From positions 620,001-684,000 of the forward strand of contig NZ_CP119989.1 of NCBI RefSeq assembly GCF_029338555.1: 64,000 nt of DNA. The letters run 5' to 3'. The notes under the pieces were generated by a model that worked only from the letters and a program-made list of their open reading frames with translations, made no database searches and was not told the origin of the DNA. Shown here one piece after another: positions 45,206 to 53,239 of this stretch; position 1 is the first letter of the stretch; every line of letters begins with the position of its first letter. Source of the DNA: Halobaculum marinum (lineage in GTDB: Archaea; Halobacteriota; Halobacteria; Halobacteriales; Haloferacaceae). Position numbers and translations under genes: made by a program.

Positions 45206-45928
45206 ATGCCCCGCGCGGTCGCCATCAACGTCGCCGCCAACACGAACCTCCCGGGCCGCCGAGGCCCGGTGTCCCCGGACGGCTCGTTCGTCTACGTCCC
45301 CATCCCCGAGGACGAACCGACGAGCGACCCGGTCGCGACGTACGCCGACCTCGACCTCGCCGAGTACGTCCCCGACGACGCCGTCGACTTGCCGGTCCAC
45401 CTGGACCCCGAATTCGCCGGCGTGCTCGGTCGGGAGGCGTACACCTACGGCGACCCCCACGGCGTGAAGGCCCGCCCGCTCTCGCAACTCAACCCCGGCG
45501 ACTCGCTGCTGTTCTACGCCACCCTCTCCGTCACCGGCAACGAGGGCGCCCGTGCCGACTGGCTCCCGTCCGACTGGGGGTGCTTCCTGATCGGTGAGTT
45601 CCGCGTCGCAGAGGTGCTGACGGGCGACGACTACCGCGCGGCCGATGCCGCGACCCGCGAGCGGTTCGCCTCGAACGCGCACGTCCACCGCGAGTCGTTC
45701 GACGCGTCGGTGCTCGTCCGCGGCGACCCCGCCGACTCGCGACTGTTCGACCGCGCGGTGCCGCTGTCGACGCCGGCGGGCGGCGCCGAGGCGAACCGGT
45801 TGGTCACCGACCTGTCGAGCGACTCGGGGAAGGGGCCGTGGTGGCGGCGCGTGCTCCGGTACGACGACAGCGCGACGACCGAGTTGCGGGACCTGATCGA
45901 CACCGACCCCGCGGAGTGGCTGGCGTAG
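45206..45928 (+). CDS. Nmad3-like putative nucleotide-modification protein
   Basis: 240 residues. The opening AVAINVAANTNLPGRRGPVS plus DGSFVYVPIPE, and NPGDSLLFYATLS followed by WGCFLIGEFRV, fit the family I recall as nucleotide modification associated domain 3 (Nmad3). That name rests on gene-neighbourhood predictions in phages and bacteria, and no activity is known to me. There is no recognised DNA-modification partner beside it here. Soluble and cytoplasmic. Confidence 0.6.
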   Translation: MPRAVAINVAANTNLPGRRGPVSPDGSFVYVPIPEDEPTSDPVATYADLDLAEYVPDDAVDLPVHLDPEFAGVLGREAYTYGDPHGVKARPLSQLNPGDSLLFYATLSVTGNEGARADWLPSDWGCFLIGEFRVAEVLTGDDYRAADAATRERFASNAHVHRESFDASVLVRGDPADSRLFDRAVPLSTPAGGAEANRLVTDLSSDSGKGPWWRRVLRYDDSATTELRDLIDTDPAEWLA

Positions 45929-45964
45929 CCGAGTGCCCCGTTCCGAGGCGAGTACGGCCGCCGT

Positions 45965-45983
45965 CGTCAGACGACCGTCTGAC
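45965..45983. promoter_or_regulatory. CGTCAGACG inverted repeat before the lipoprotein promoter
   Basis: GTCAGACG-AC-CGTCTGAC is a perfect 8-bp inverted repeat with 2-nt centre, 12 nt upstream of a TATA-like ATTTATCG (45995-46002). Position and symmetry suit an operator for a dimeric regulator. Confidence 0.5.
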
Positions 45984-45994
45984 TGCGGCGCGGC

Positions 45995-46002
45995 ATTTAT
46001 CG
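45995..46002 (+). promoter_or_regulatory. TATA-like box of the Tat lipoprotein gene
   Basis: CGGCATTTATCGCCC, with ATTTATCG 23-30 nt before the ATG at 46025. Confidence 0.5.
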
Positions 46003-46024
46003 CCCACCGTCGGATGTGACGGGT

Positions 46025-46495
46025 ATGAACGCGACTCGACGGGCCGTGCTCGCCGGCGTCGGCGCGAGCGCGGTGGGCGGCCTCGCGGGCTGTGCGAGTT
46101 CGGACGGTGGCGGCGACCGGTCCGCACCCGACGGGACTGCTCGGCTCGCGTACGTTCGCCTCGTCAACCAGCACTCGCGCGACCACGTCGTCCACGTGCT
46201 CGTCCAGCGCGGCGGCGAGCCAGTCCACTGGTCGAGCCACGAACTCGGCGCCGACGGCGCCAGCGACGGTGAGGCGACGGCGACGGTGGAACGGACCTGG
46301 GCGGACGAACCCGGTGCGTTCGCGGTGTTCGTCCGCCTCGACGACGCCGACGAGTGGACCGAGTTCGACGTGGGCGACGGCTCCGTCGACTGCTACGGGG
46401 TGGAGACGCGCATCGACGTCGACGGCGGTATCGAGTCGCTGTTCTCGAAGAATCCGGGCGACTGCGGGTCGGCGACGGCGAGCGACGACGCCTAA
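46025..46495 (+). CDS. Tat lipoprotein, unknown function
   Basis: 156 residues from the ATG at 46025. MNATRRAVLAGVGASAVGG followed by LAGC is a twin-arginine signal with lipobox. The mature part is beta-rich (LAYVRLVNQHSRDHVVHVLV, FAVFVRLDDADEWTEFDVG), like a small extracellular immunoglobulin-fold domain. It contains two further Cys (VDCYGV, GDCGS) that could pair. A 4-nt overlap with the convergent membrane-protein gene. Confidence 0.7.
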   Translation: MNATRRAVLAGVGASAVGGLAGCASSDGGGDRSAPDGTARLAYVRLVNQHSRDHVVHVLVQRGGEPVHWSSHELGADGASDGEATATVERTWADEPGAFAVFVRLDDADEWTEFDVGDGSVDCYGVETRIDVDGGIESLFSKNPGDCGSATASDDA

Positions 46496-47031
46496 CGGGC
46501 CTGCTCGTCGACGGGCGCCGCCGGCTGGCTCGTCACCGTCTGGACGGCGGCGTTGCCGAGTCCCCCCAGCGCCGCCGCCGCGAGGAACGTGCCGGCCACG
46601 CGAACGACCCCTCCGACTGCGACCGTGACGACACCGACCGCGAGCAGCGCCGCGAGGAGGCCGAGCGCCTCCAACACGGGTGAGACGGTGCGAATCCGGC
46701 GGCGCTCGACGCCGACGCCCGTGACGACGCCGCCGAGGACGAGCGCCCAGCCCGCACCGAATCCGGCGTAGCCCGCGGCGGACGTGCCGAGCAGGAGGCC
46801 GAGTGTCGCGCCGGCACCGATGCCGGCGGCCGTCAGCACCGACTCGCCGTTGGCGGTCCAGTCGTAGCGGGCACCCAGTCGGTCGACGAGTCGCGGGACG
46901 GCCCAGCGTGCGAGGAGGAACACGGCGAGCGCGATCCCGAGTGACACGACGAGGCTGACCGCGAGTCCGACGAACCTGAACGCGACGTCGACCCCGCCGT
47001 CGACTGCCACGCCGGACTGGAGGAGCTGCAT
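46492..47031 (-). CDS. Multi-pass membrane protein, unknown function
   Basis: 179 residues from the ATG at 47031 (MQLLQSGVAVDGGVDVAFRF). About five helices: 20-45, 68-88, 92-115, 125-145, 150-172; small-residue rich. I recognise no family. Start choice is supported by poor homology-like content upstream (G/P-rich). Confidence 0.6.
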   Translation of the reverse strand: MQLLQSGVAVDGGVDVAFRFVGLAVSLVVSLGIALAVFLLARWAVPRLVDRLGARYDWTANGESVLTAAGIGAGATLGLLLGTSAAGYAGFGAGWALVLGGVVTGVGVERRRIRTVSPVLEALGLLAALLAVGVVTVAVGGVVRVAGTFLAAAALGGLGNAAVQTVTSQPAAPVDEQAR

Positions 47032-47093
47032 GGGGCCGAGTGCCGGCCCGGACGACAAGAAGCCGGCGCTTCCCACGATCGGACCGCCGAGAG

Positions 47094-47441
47094 CTACGGG
47101 CGGATGTACGCCCAGCCGTCTGCTTGGAGTCGCGTGAGTTCGCCGACGCCGGAGGAGGCGCGTTCGACGCCGTGTGGGAGATCGTCGAGGGTCGCGGTCG
47201 CCCCCCGGAGTGCGTTCGAGCAGACGCGGAACGCCGTCTCGGCGTCGTCGCCGCCGGCCGCGAGCACCGTCTCGACGCGTTCGCGGCCGTCGCCCGATTC
47301 CGCGGCGTCGATGACCGCGGGGTTGTCGACGACGACCGCGACGTGGCTGACCGGGACTGTCTCGTCGGCGAGGAGGTTGGTCACCTTCGCGTCGACGTAC
47401 GAGAGCTGATCGACCGTGGAGACGTGGAAGACGGTGCGCAC
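47094..47441 (-). CDS. DsrE-like small protein
   Basis: 115 residues from the GTG at 47441 (MRTVFHVSTVDQLSYVDAKV). Flavodoxin-like/DsrE fold: VTNLLADETVPVSHVAVVV then FRVCSNALRGATATL. The Cys at about residue 79 (VCSNAL) matches the conserved Cys of the YchN/DsrE group that handles sulfur or acts in unknown redox steps. Longer starts up to 47582 run through the tRNA-Gly mimic hairpin and were rejected. Confidence 0.65.
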   Translation of the reverse strand: MRTVFHVSTVDQLSYVDAKVTNLLADETVPVSHVAVVVDNPAVIDAAESGDGRERVETVLAAGGDDAETAFRVCSNALRGATATLDDLPHGVERASSGVGELTRLQADGWAYIRP

Positions 47442-47495
47442 GCGAACCGAGACACGATACGAAGCCGTGGCTGTTTCGTTCGAGTGCGAGAGGAG

Positions 47496-47573
47496 TGCGC
47501 CGTCCGGGAATTGAACCACGCCGAGACGTGCTCGCTCCGCTGCGCGCGTCTCGTCTACTTCAATTCCCGACGG
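47496..47573 (-). other. Hairpin carrying a copy of the tRNA-Gly 3' end
   Basis: On the tRNA strand: CCGTCGGGAATTGAA (47573-47559), GTAGA, inner stem CGAGACG..CGTCTCG (47553-47522), GCGTGG, TTCAATTCCCGGACGGCGCA. The last 22 nt (47517-47496) are identical to the tRNA-Gly 3' end including the discriminator (47629-47608). Same layout, junctions and spacing as the element beside tRNA-Lys. Confidence 0.65.
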
Positions 47574-47607
47574 AGATTCCACTCCGCACGTTCGTTTGTC
47601 GCAAGAA

Positions 47608-47678
47608 TGCGCCGTCCGGGAATTGAACCCGGGCTATTGGCTTGGGAAGCCAATGTCCTACCACTGGACCAACGGCGC
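47608..47678 (-). tRNA. tRNA-Gly (anticodon CCC)
   Basis: 71 nt, no intron. Acceptor GCGCCGT pairs with ACGGCGC and the discriminator is A. D-arm TGGTCCAGTGGTAGGACA. Anticodon stem-loop TTGGC-TTCCCAA-GCCAA gives CCC. T-arm CCCGGGTTCAATTCCCGG. Reads leftward. Confidence 0.95.
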
Positions 47679-47812
47679 CCTGTGCATCGATTCCTACCCC
47701 ACCGCCACACTTCAACTAATCGGTCGCTCGTGGCGCCGAGGAACTGGACGCGCGTCCACGCGCCGGCGCGGGGAAGTGGGGTATTAGTCGCCCGACACCG
47801 TATCGAACCGTG

Positions 47813-48646
47813 ATGAGTGAATCCGTCCTGCTGGACGAGGAATCGACGCCGTTGGATCTGCGACTCTCCGACGCCGAACTCGACCGCGTCCGCGACCACG
47901 TCACCGACTTCATCGCCGACCAGGTCGACGCCGCGGGCGCCGAGGGCGCCGTCCTCGGCCTCTCGGGCGGCATCGACTCGACGACGGTCGCGTACCTCGC
48001 CGTGGAGGCGCTCGGCGCCGAGAACCTCCGCGGGCTGGTGATGCCCGGGTCGGTCAACACCGACGAGAACATGAGCGACGCCGAGCGCGTCGCGATGGAA
48101 CTGGGCATCGAGTACGACGTGATCGAGATCGAACCGATCGCCGAGGCGTTCTACGACGCGCTCCCCGAGGCGACGGACGCCAAGATGGCCGAGAGCAACG
48201 TCCGCGTCCGCGTCCGCGCGGTGCTCAACTACTTCGCCGCCAACGCCGACGACCGCCTCGTGCTCGGGACCGGCAACCGCAGCGAGGCGCTCACGGGCTA
48301 CTTCACGAAGTACGGCGACCAGGCGGTCGACTGCAACCCCATCGGCACCCTGTACAAACAGCAGGTGCGCCAACTCGCCGCCCACGTCGGCGTCCCCCAC
48401 GACCTCGTGATGAAGACACCCTCGGCGGAGATGTGGACCGGCCAGACCGACGAGGAGGAGATGGGGCTCGACTACGACACGCTCGACGCCGTGCTCGCGC
48501 TCCACATCGACGGCCCGCTGTCGACCGCCGCGACCGTCCGCGCGCTCGACGTGACCGAAGAACAGGTCGCCCGCGTCGAGGAACTGTACGAGTCGTCGAA
48601 GCACAAGCGCGCGATGCCGCCGGCGCCCGCGGACCTGACGCTGTAA
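47813..48646 (+). CDS. nadE: NAD+ synthetase, ammonia-dependent
   Basis: 277 residues from the ATG at 47813. PP-loop VLGLSGGIDSTTVAYLAVEA (about residues 45-64); later GTGNRSEALTGYFTKYGD and NPIGTLYKQQVR are NadE signatures. The glutaminase domain of longer NadE forms is absent, so free ammonia is the amide donor. It makes NAD+ from nicotinic acid adenine dinucleotide and ATP. Full length. Confidence 0.93.
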   Translation: MSESVLLDEESTPLDLRLSDAELDRVRDHVTDFIADQVDAAGAEGAVLGLSGGIDSTTVAYLAVEALGAENLRGLVMPGSVNTDENMSDAERVAMELGIEYDVIEIEPIAEAFYDALPEATDAKMAESNVRVRVRAVLNYFAANADDRLVLGTGNRSEALTGYFTKYGDQAVDCNPIGTLYKQQVRQLAAHVGVPHDLVMKTPSAEMWTGQTDEEEMGLDYDTLDAVLALHIDGPLSTAATVRALDVTEEQVARVEELYESSKHKRAMPPAPADLTL

Positions 48647-48670
48647 GGCGGTGCCGCGTCCGCCGGCGTC

Positions 48671-49252
48671 CTACCGCACCGGATTCTCCGGGCCGCGCCC
48701 GAGGTACTCCGCACAGAACGCCCGCACCGCCGCCTCGTCGTACTCGCCCATCCGAAGCAGGTGCCGCCACGCGGTGAGCGCGTACGGCGTCTCCGGGTCG
48801 TCGTAGGGGTACGGCATCGCGAGGAAACTCTGCCACGTCCCGGTGAAGCTCCGCCCCCACGTCTGGAGGTTCTCGCGGGCCGTCTCCGTGATCGCGTCGG
48901 GGTCGTAGTACGCGACGACGGCGCCGTGTTCGAGGGTGTGGATCACGTCGCCCATCGGCTGCGCCTCCTCGTAGAAGCCCGCCTGCACCGTCCCCGCATA
49001 GTGAGGTCCGGAGGTCGGTGGTCGGGTGTCGTAGTCGACCTGCGTGCCGCGCTGGACGTGTTCGTTCCCCTGGTTCGGGAACGACTCCACGTCGGCGATC
49101 ACCTGCTGGTCGCCGCGCTGGGGGAGCGAGTCGATGGTGTCGCCGCCGCCGAGGCACCCGGCGAGCGCGCCGACCGCACCGGCGGCCACGACGCCGAGCG
49201 CGCGGCGTCTGGAGAGCTCGACGCCGCTCGCGGAATCGGGTCCGTCTGTCAT
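48671..49252 (-). CDS. DUF3105 family Tat lipoprotein
   Basis: 193 residues from the ATG at 49252. SRRRALGVVAAGAVGALAGC is a twin-arginine signal plus lipobox. The mature domain has DYDTRPPTSGPHYAG, VIHTLEHGAVVAYYDP and YALTAWRHLL, the conserved blocks of DUF3105. The repeated His could bind metal; function unknown. Lipid-anchored outside the cell. Confidence 0.82.
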   Translation of the reverse strand: MTDGPDSASGVELSRRRALGVVAAGAVGALAGCLGGGDTIDSLPQRGDQQVIADVESFPNQGNEHVQRGTQVDYDTRPPTSGPHYAGTVQAGFYEEAQPMGDVIHTLEHGAVVAYYDPDAITETARENLQTWGRSFTGTWQSFLAMPYPYDDPETPYALTAWRHLLRMGEYDEAAVRAFCAEYLGRGPENPVR

Positions 49253-49341
49253 CGTCGCTACTCGTCGCCGGGAGGATTCAAGGATTGCGGTCGCCACACC
49301 CCCCGACCGGGCCACCGGAACGGGGTCGCGGTCGTCGACCA

Positions 49342-49377
49342 CACCGCCGGCACCACCGGCACCACCGGCACCACCGG
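49342..49377. repeat. 9-bp tandem repeat (CACCACCGG)n
   Basis: CACCGCCGG followed by three exact CACCACCGG units, then a decayed AACCGCCGT. It lies in the 147-nt gap upstream of the DUF3105 gene and just after the enoyl-CoA hydratase stop; it is not in any accepted gene. Confidence 0.6.
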
Positions 49378-49399
49378 AACCGCCGTCGGCGCCGCCGGC

Positions 49400-50080
49400 T
49401 CACTCCCCGAAGTGCTCGGCGTGGAGGCGGGCGAACGTCTCGCGCTCGGCGGCCTCGGTCTCGCCGCCGCGAGCGCCCGTCCGAACGAGTCGCTTCACCG
49501 CCGCGAGCGCGCTCGGCTCGTTCTCGGCCACCTCGCGGGCCACGTCGGTCGGGTCCGGCACCACCCGCGAGACGAGCCCCAGCTCGCGCGCCTCCTCGGC
49601 GTCGACGACACGGGCCGACAGCGCGATGTCGAGAGCGGCGCCCTCGCCGACGACGCGGGGGAGTCTGGCGGTGCCGCCCCACGCGCCGAACAGGCCGAAG
49701 GCGACGCCCGTCTCCGCGAACGTCGCGTCGGGCGTCGCCACGCGGAGATCACACGCCAGCGCGAGTTCGACCCCGCCGCCGCGAGCGGCACCGTCGACGC
49801 CGGCGACGACGACGGAATCGCTCGTGGCGATGGACTCGGCGACGCGCTGGCCGTGGCCGGCGAACGCCGCCGGGTCGTCGAGGTCGGCGACCACGTCGAG
49901 GTCGGCGCCGGCGCAGAACGCGGAGCCGGCGCCGCGGAGGAGCACGACCGGCTCGTCGGCGTCGACGACGGCGGCCTCCAGGGCGTCGAGCGCGTCGGGT
50001 GTGAGGGCGTTTCGGGCCTCGGGGCGGTCGAGCGTCACGGTCCGGTACGCGCCGTCGGCGGCCCGCTCGGAGCGAATCAC
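49400..50080 (-). CDS. Enoyl-CoA hydratase/isomerase family (crotonase)
   Basis: 226 residues starting at GTG 50080. Crotonase motifs: RPEARNALTPDALDALE, the oxyanion-hole segments FCAGADLDVVAD and DGAARGGGVELALACD, and VVDAEEARELGLVSRVV. The usual two catalytic Glu sit in the GGGVELALAC block and the following helix; GVAFGLFGAWGG replaces the GLxPGxGG type block. It hydrates enoyl-CoA or acts as a related isomerase. It is somewhat short compared with the family (about 260). Confidence 0.86.
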   Translation of the reverse strand: MIRSERAADGAYRTVTLDRPEARNALTPDALDALEAAVVDADEPVVLLRGAGSAFCAGADLDVVADLDDPAAFAGHGQRVAESIATSDSVVVAGVDGAARGGGVELALACDLRVATPDATFAETGVAFGLFGAWGGTARLPRVVGEGAALDIALSARVVDAEEARELGLVSRVVPDPTDVAREVAENEPSALAAVKRLVRTGARGGETEAAERETFARLHAEHFGE

Positions 50081-50140
50081 GGGACGGGATAGCCCCCCGT
50101 TTCCAAAGGTCTTTGCGTGTGCCCGGCTTATCTGGCTTCG

Positions 50141-50806
50141 ATGGATGACGCCGCGCGGACTCGCGCCGCCGCGGAGCGGGCGGTCGGCGACGTCGAGCCG
50201 CCGGCGCTCCGGAGCGCGCTGACCGACCGCTTCGACGACGCCGAGATGACGCCGGGCGCACTCACGCTCCTCTCTGCTCGCGCGCTCGACCCCGATGTGG
50301 ACCTCGCCGGCGTCGAGGACCACGCCGCCGGCGTCCAGTTGATCTACGAGGGGCTCAGACTCACCCGCGAGCTGTCGCAGACGGAGCCGTGGGCCGGCGC
50401 CGACCTCGACGCCGAGGGCGACATCGACGCCGACCTCGACGTGCTCGCGGCGGACGTGTCCGTCTCGCGCGGCTTCTACCTCCTCGCGCGCACTGCCGCC
50501 GCCGGGAAGGCCGTCGAGACGGTCCGCGCGTTCGGTCGCGACCAGACGCTCCGCCGCGACGCCGACGCCGAGGGCGCCGCCGCGCTCGACCGGAATCTGG
50601 AGGCGGACGTGTTCGAACTCGCGGTCGTCGCCGGCACCGCCGCCGTCGGCGCCGCCGCCCCCGCCGAGTTGCTGTCGTACGCCGCCGAACTCGCCGCCGG
50701 CGAGGACGACCGGATGCCAGCCGTCGGCGCGCTCCCAGACTCCACGAGCGAACGGATCGCTCGGCTGGCAGACGACGACCGCGTCGCCTCCTCGGCGGAC
50801 TCCTGA
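50141..50806 (+). CDS. DUF7114-like all-helical protein, unknown function
   Basis: 221 residues from the ATG at 50141 (MDDAARTRAAAERAVGDV). Predicted entirely helical and alanine-rich, with LIYEGLRLTRELSQ and LAADVSVSRGFYLLARTA; the layout resembles polyprenyl synthase relatives without their DDxxD motifs. It is a haloarchaeal family I recall as DUF7114. Divergent from the enoyl-CoA hydratase gene. Confidence 0.6.
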   Translation: MDDAARTRAAAERAVGDVEPPALRSALTDRFDDAEMTPGALTLLSARALDPDVDLAGVEDHAAGVQLIYEGLRLTRELSQTEPWAGADLDAEGDIDADLDVLAADVSVSRGFYLLARTAAAGKAVETVRAFGRDQTLRRDADAEGAAALDRNLEADVFELAVVAGTAAVGAAAPAELLSYAAELAAGEDDRMPAVGALPDSTSERIARLADDDRVASSADS

Positions 50807-50912
50807 GTGGGCGTGCGACGCGGGCGACCCGCTCGTCGTCCCGTGATACACCGTGTCTCTCGTGACCGCCAATCGTAACGCCTAAAGACGACTCCCGGCT
50901 ATCCCTATTCGC

Positions 50913-50984
50913 GCCTGGGTAGCTTAGCGGTAAAGCGCGTCCTTGGTAAGGACGAGAGCCCGGGTTCAAATCCCGGCCTAGGCT
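50913..50984 (+). tRNA. tRNA-Thr (anticodon GGT)
   Basis: 72 nt. Acceptor GCCTGGG pairs with CCTAGGC (one G-T pair) and the discriminator is T. D-arm TAGCTTAGCGGTAAAGC. Anticodon loop TTGGTAA within CGTCC/GGACG. T-arm CCGGGTTCAAATCCCGG. No mimic element follows this tRNA. Confidence 0.95.
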
Positions 50985-50997
50985 TCTTCCGACGCCA

Positions 50998-51032
50998 CGA
51001 CCCCCAGCGGAGCCGTGGCTCCGCCGGGGTCG
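50998..51032. terminator. Hairpin between tRNA-Thr and DUF2892 gene
   Basis: CGACCCCCAGCGGAGCC (50998-51014) pairs with GGCTCCGCCGGGGTCG (51017-51032), a stem of about 15 bp with one bulge and a tight loop, followed on the plus strand by CGGCAAAAT. It lies between convergent transcription units, so it could terminate both. Confidence 0.5.
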
Positions 51033-51057
51033 TCGGCAAAATGGGACCGACTGCCGC

Positions 51058-51339
51058 TCAGGCAGGGCGCTCGGTGCGCTCGATTTCCTGTTCTGCCTGC
51101 TCCTCCGTCGCCCCGCGGTAGGTGTTCAGGCCGAGCAGGCTGTTCAGCGTGCACTTCTGCACCGCGCCGGTCACCGTCAGGACGAGCCCGACGAGCGCGC
51201 TCGCGGCGATCACGACGGGGCCGAGCGTCACGACACCGAGCAGCGCCGCGGCGGCGACGATCAGGAGGATGGGGCCGACGACCAGCCGTACCGTCCGGTC
51301 CCACCCGCCGACGTTCTTCTCGCTGGGAATGAGTTCCAT
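51058..51339 (-). CDS. DUF2892 small membrane protein
   Basis: 93 residues. EKNVGGWDRTVRLVVGPILL is the DUF2892 (YgaP-like TM) signature, followed by two helices (ILLIVAAAALLGVVTLGPVV, and IAASALVGLVLTVTGAV) and the conserved CTLNSLLGLNTYRG. Often associated with rhodanese or redox proteins elsewhere; function unclear. Confidence 0.85.
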   Translation of the reverse strand: MELIPSEKNVGGWDRTVRLVVGPILLIVAAAALLGVVTLGPVVIAASALVGLVLTVTGAVQKCTLNSLLGLNTYRGATEEQAEQEIERTERPA

Positions 51340-51429
51340 CTCTGATTCACCGCCCTACAGACGCGCCGTCAGAGCATAACCGTACGTTCGGTGGTGTGCC
51401 GACGGCGCCAGACCTCCGACGCGTCGACG

Positions 51430-52074
51430 TTACTCCGTGTACCCGGTTCCCGTCGCCGCGTCGGGAACCTCGTTCTTCACCACGTCCAGCCCCAACTCCT
51501 CGATTGCGGCCTCCATGTGCTCGTCGTCGACGTAGTCGGCGCCGGCGTCCACCCGCTTCGACTGGGCGACTGCCATCACCCGACCGCGCTCGTCGTCGGG
51601 CAACTCGTACTTGTCGACGACCAACTCGATGGTGAGGCCGTTGTGGTCGCGGGTGTACAGCGAGTGGAACGCGCCGCGGTCGAACTCGGCGAAGCGGTGG
51701 CCGTGCTCCGAGAGCGCCTCTTTGATCTCGGGCAACTCCTCGGCCTCGATGGAGAACGCGAGGTGGTGGACGGCGCCGATGCCGGGGCGCTGACCGGGGG
51801 CGTTGTCGCGGTCCTCCTCGACGAAGAACGTGATGATGCGCCCGTCGCCGCTGTCGAAGAACAGGTGCGTGACGTTCGGCGCGTCGAGGTTCGGCTGGCG
51901 CATCACCAGCGGCATCCCGAGCACGTCGCGGTAGAACTTCACTGTCTCCTCCTCGTTGGAGCCGATCAGCGTGATGTGGTCGGTCCCGGTCGTCCGCAGC
52001 AGACTGTCGGGTCGCTCGGCGGTCACGGGGATGTCGGACTGGTCGGCGGGCACGGGGTCGTCGTCGGTGCTCAT
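51430..52074 (-). CDS. VOC-superfamily protein (glyoxalase/dioxygenase-like)
   Basis: 214 residues. Starting near 30, TDHITLIGSNEEETVKFYRDVLGMPLVMRQ is a VOC first module; AVHHLAFSIEAEELPEIKEAL and GAFHSLYTRDHNGLTIEL supply the metal ligands His, His, Glu. The paired beta-alpha-beta-beta-beta units place it with extradiol dioxygenases/glyoxalases; the substrate is unknown. Acidic N- and C-terminal parts. Confidence 0.85.
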   Translation of the reverse strand: MSTDDDPVPADQSDIPVTAERPDSLLRTTGTDHITLIGSNEEETVKFYRDVLGMPLVMRQPNLDAPNVTHLFFDSGDGRIITFFVEEDRDNAPGQRPGIGAVHHLAFSIEAEELPEIKEALSEHGHRFAEFDRGAFHSLYTRDHNGLTIELVVDKYELPDDERGRVMAVAQSKRVDAGADYVDDEHMEAAIEELGLDVVKNEVPDAATGTGYTE

Positions 52075-52122
52075 ACTCGAGTGAACGACCGCGAGCCACT
52101 TAGCCGCTCGCTGACATCCGTG

Positions 52123-52563
52123 TCACCTGCTACTGTCCGCGTCCCTCGGAGCGTCGTCGTCGACATCGACCGCGCCGCGGCTCACACCCGTCGCCAACGC
52201 GGTCACGTCGTTGGTGCGCTCGTCGCCGGTGTCGCCCGCGTCGCCGGTGTTGTCGGTGCCGGCGGGTTCGAACAGCGCGACCTTCGTCTCCGCGCGGGCG
52301 ACGGGGCGATGTTCGACGCCCGCGGGGACGACGAGCAACTCGCCCGGGTCGAGTGTCACCGTCGGCTCGTCGCGGAACTCCACGTCGAGCGGGCCGCCGT
52401 CGACCACCCAGAACAACTCGTCGGCGTCGGGGTGGCTGTGCCAGACGAACTCGCCGTCCAACTTCGCGAGCTTCACCGCCTGTCCGTTCAACTCTGCGGC
52501 GAGTCGTGGTGACCACGGCTCGTCGAACGAGTCGAAGCCGTCGGTGAGCGACACTTTCTCCAT
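52123..52563 (-). CDS. Cupin domain protein
   Basis: 146 residues with a single cupin: EFVWHSHPDADELFWVVDGG (metal-binding His, His, Glu) and PGELLVVPAGVEHRPVAR (His). The last 35 residues are acidic and disordered. It may be a small metal-dependent isomerase or mannose-6-P type enzyme; unspecified. Same strand as VOC. Confidence 0.84.
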   Translation of the reverse strand: MEKVSLTDGFDSFDEPWSPRLAAELNGQAVKLAKLDGEFVWHSHPDADELFWVVDGGPLDVEFRDEPTVTLDPGELLVVPAGVEHRPVARAETKVALFEPAGTDNTGDAGDTGDERTNDVTALATGVSRGAVDVDDDAPRDADSSR

Positions 52564-52630
52564 GGGCGGTCGTCGGGTCGGACGCTGAAAAGCGGTCGCG
52601 TCGCCTCGGGCACCGGGCGTCGCGGCGTGG

Positions 52631-53239
52631 TTACCGTAGGTCCTCGATCAGCGTCTCTGGCACCGCCGCCAGTACCGACTCGGGGACGACTGCGACCGCG
52701 CGCTCGCCGCCGTCGACGAGCGTCCGCCGACCGAGTGCGTACACCGCCGACACGACGACGATTGTCGCGATCACCCAGCGAGCGGGGCCGTCGAGCACCG
52801 CGAACGCCGGCAGCGCCAGCGCGAGGCCCGCGAAGAAGTCCTCGGGGGCACCGTCGTAGCGGATCCAGCGACGCGGCGGGTGCCACCGCCCGCGCAGGTG
52901 CTCGTACACCGCCCGGTCGCCGGTCTGCTCCCACGGTCGGAGCTCCAGGTCCCCGCCGAACGCGTCGGAGACCGCGTGCAGCGCCGCCGCCAGGAGGAAC
53001 ACCGCGACGCCGACCGTCGCAGGCGAGGGAGCCACCGCGGCGAGCGCGACGGCCGCGAGGGCGGCGAGGCTCCCGTACGCCGGGAAGTGGAGGTCCTTCC
53101 GGTGGGCGCCCAGCAGGTCGAGGTCGGGCGCGAGCCCCCCGAGCGCGCCCCAGAGGACGAGCGGCCCGGCCTCGGGCGCCAGCGCGCTCGCCGCCACCCC
53201 GACCAGCACGCCCGCGAGGACGTGCGTCGTAGCCATCAT
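52631..53239 (-). CDS. Membrane-bound metal-dependent hydrolase (YdjM/LexA-binding-like)
   Basis: 202 residues starting at MMATTHVLAGVLVGVAASAL. The family pattern is visible: H in ATTHVLAG, the GGLAPDLDLLGAHRKDLHF stretch with Asp/His, and VFLLAAALHAVSDAFGGDLEL. Four to five TM helices. The start could be 53266 (MPARHLYLG..), which lacks TM character. Function is probably phospholipid or unknown ester hydrolysis. Divergent from trkA. Confidence 0.75.
   Translation of the reverse strand: MMATTHVLAGVLVGVAASALAPEAGPLVLWGALGGLAPDLDLLGAHRKDLHFPAYGSLAALAAVALAAVAPSPATVGVAVFLLAAALHAVSDAFGGDLELRPWEQTGDRAVYEHLRGRWHPPRRWIRYDGAPEDFFAGLALALPAFAVLDGPARWVIATIVVVSAVYALGRRTLVDGGERAVAVVPESVLAAVPETLIEDLR

Noticed and set aside
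47442-47582. Longer start for the DsrE-like protein
   Set aside because: It reads straight through the tRNA-Gly mimic hairpin; an internal GTG fits the domain boundary.
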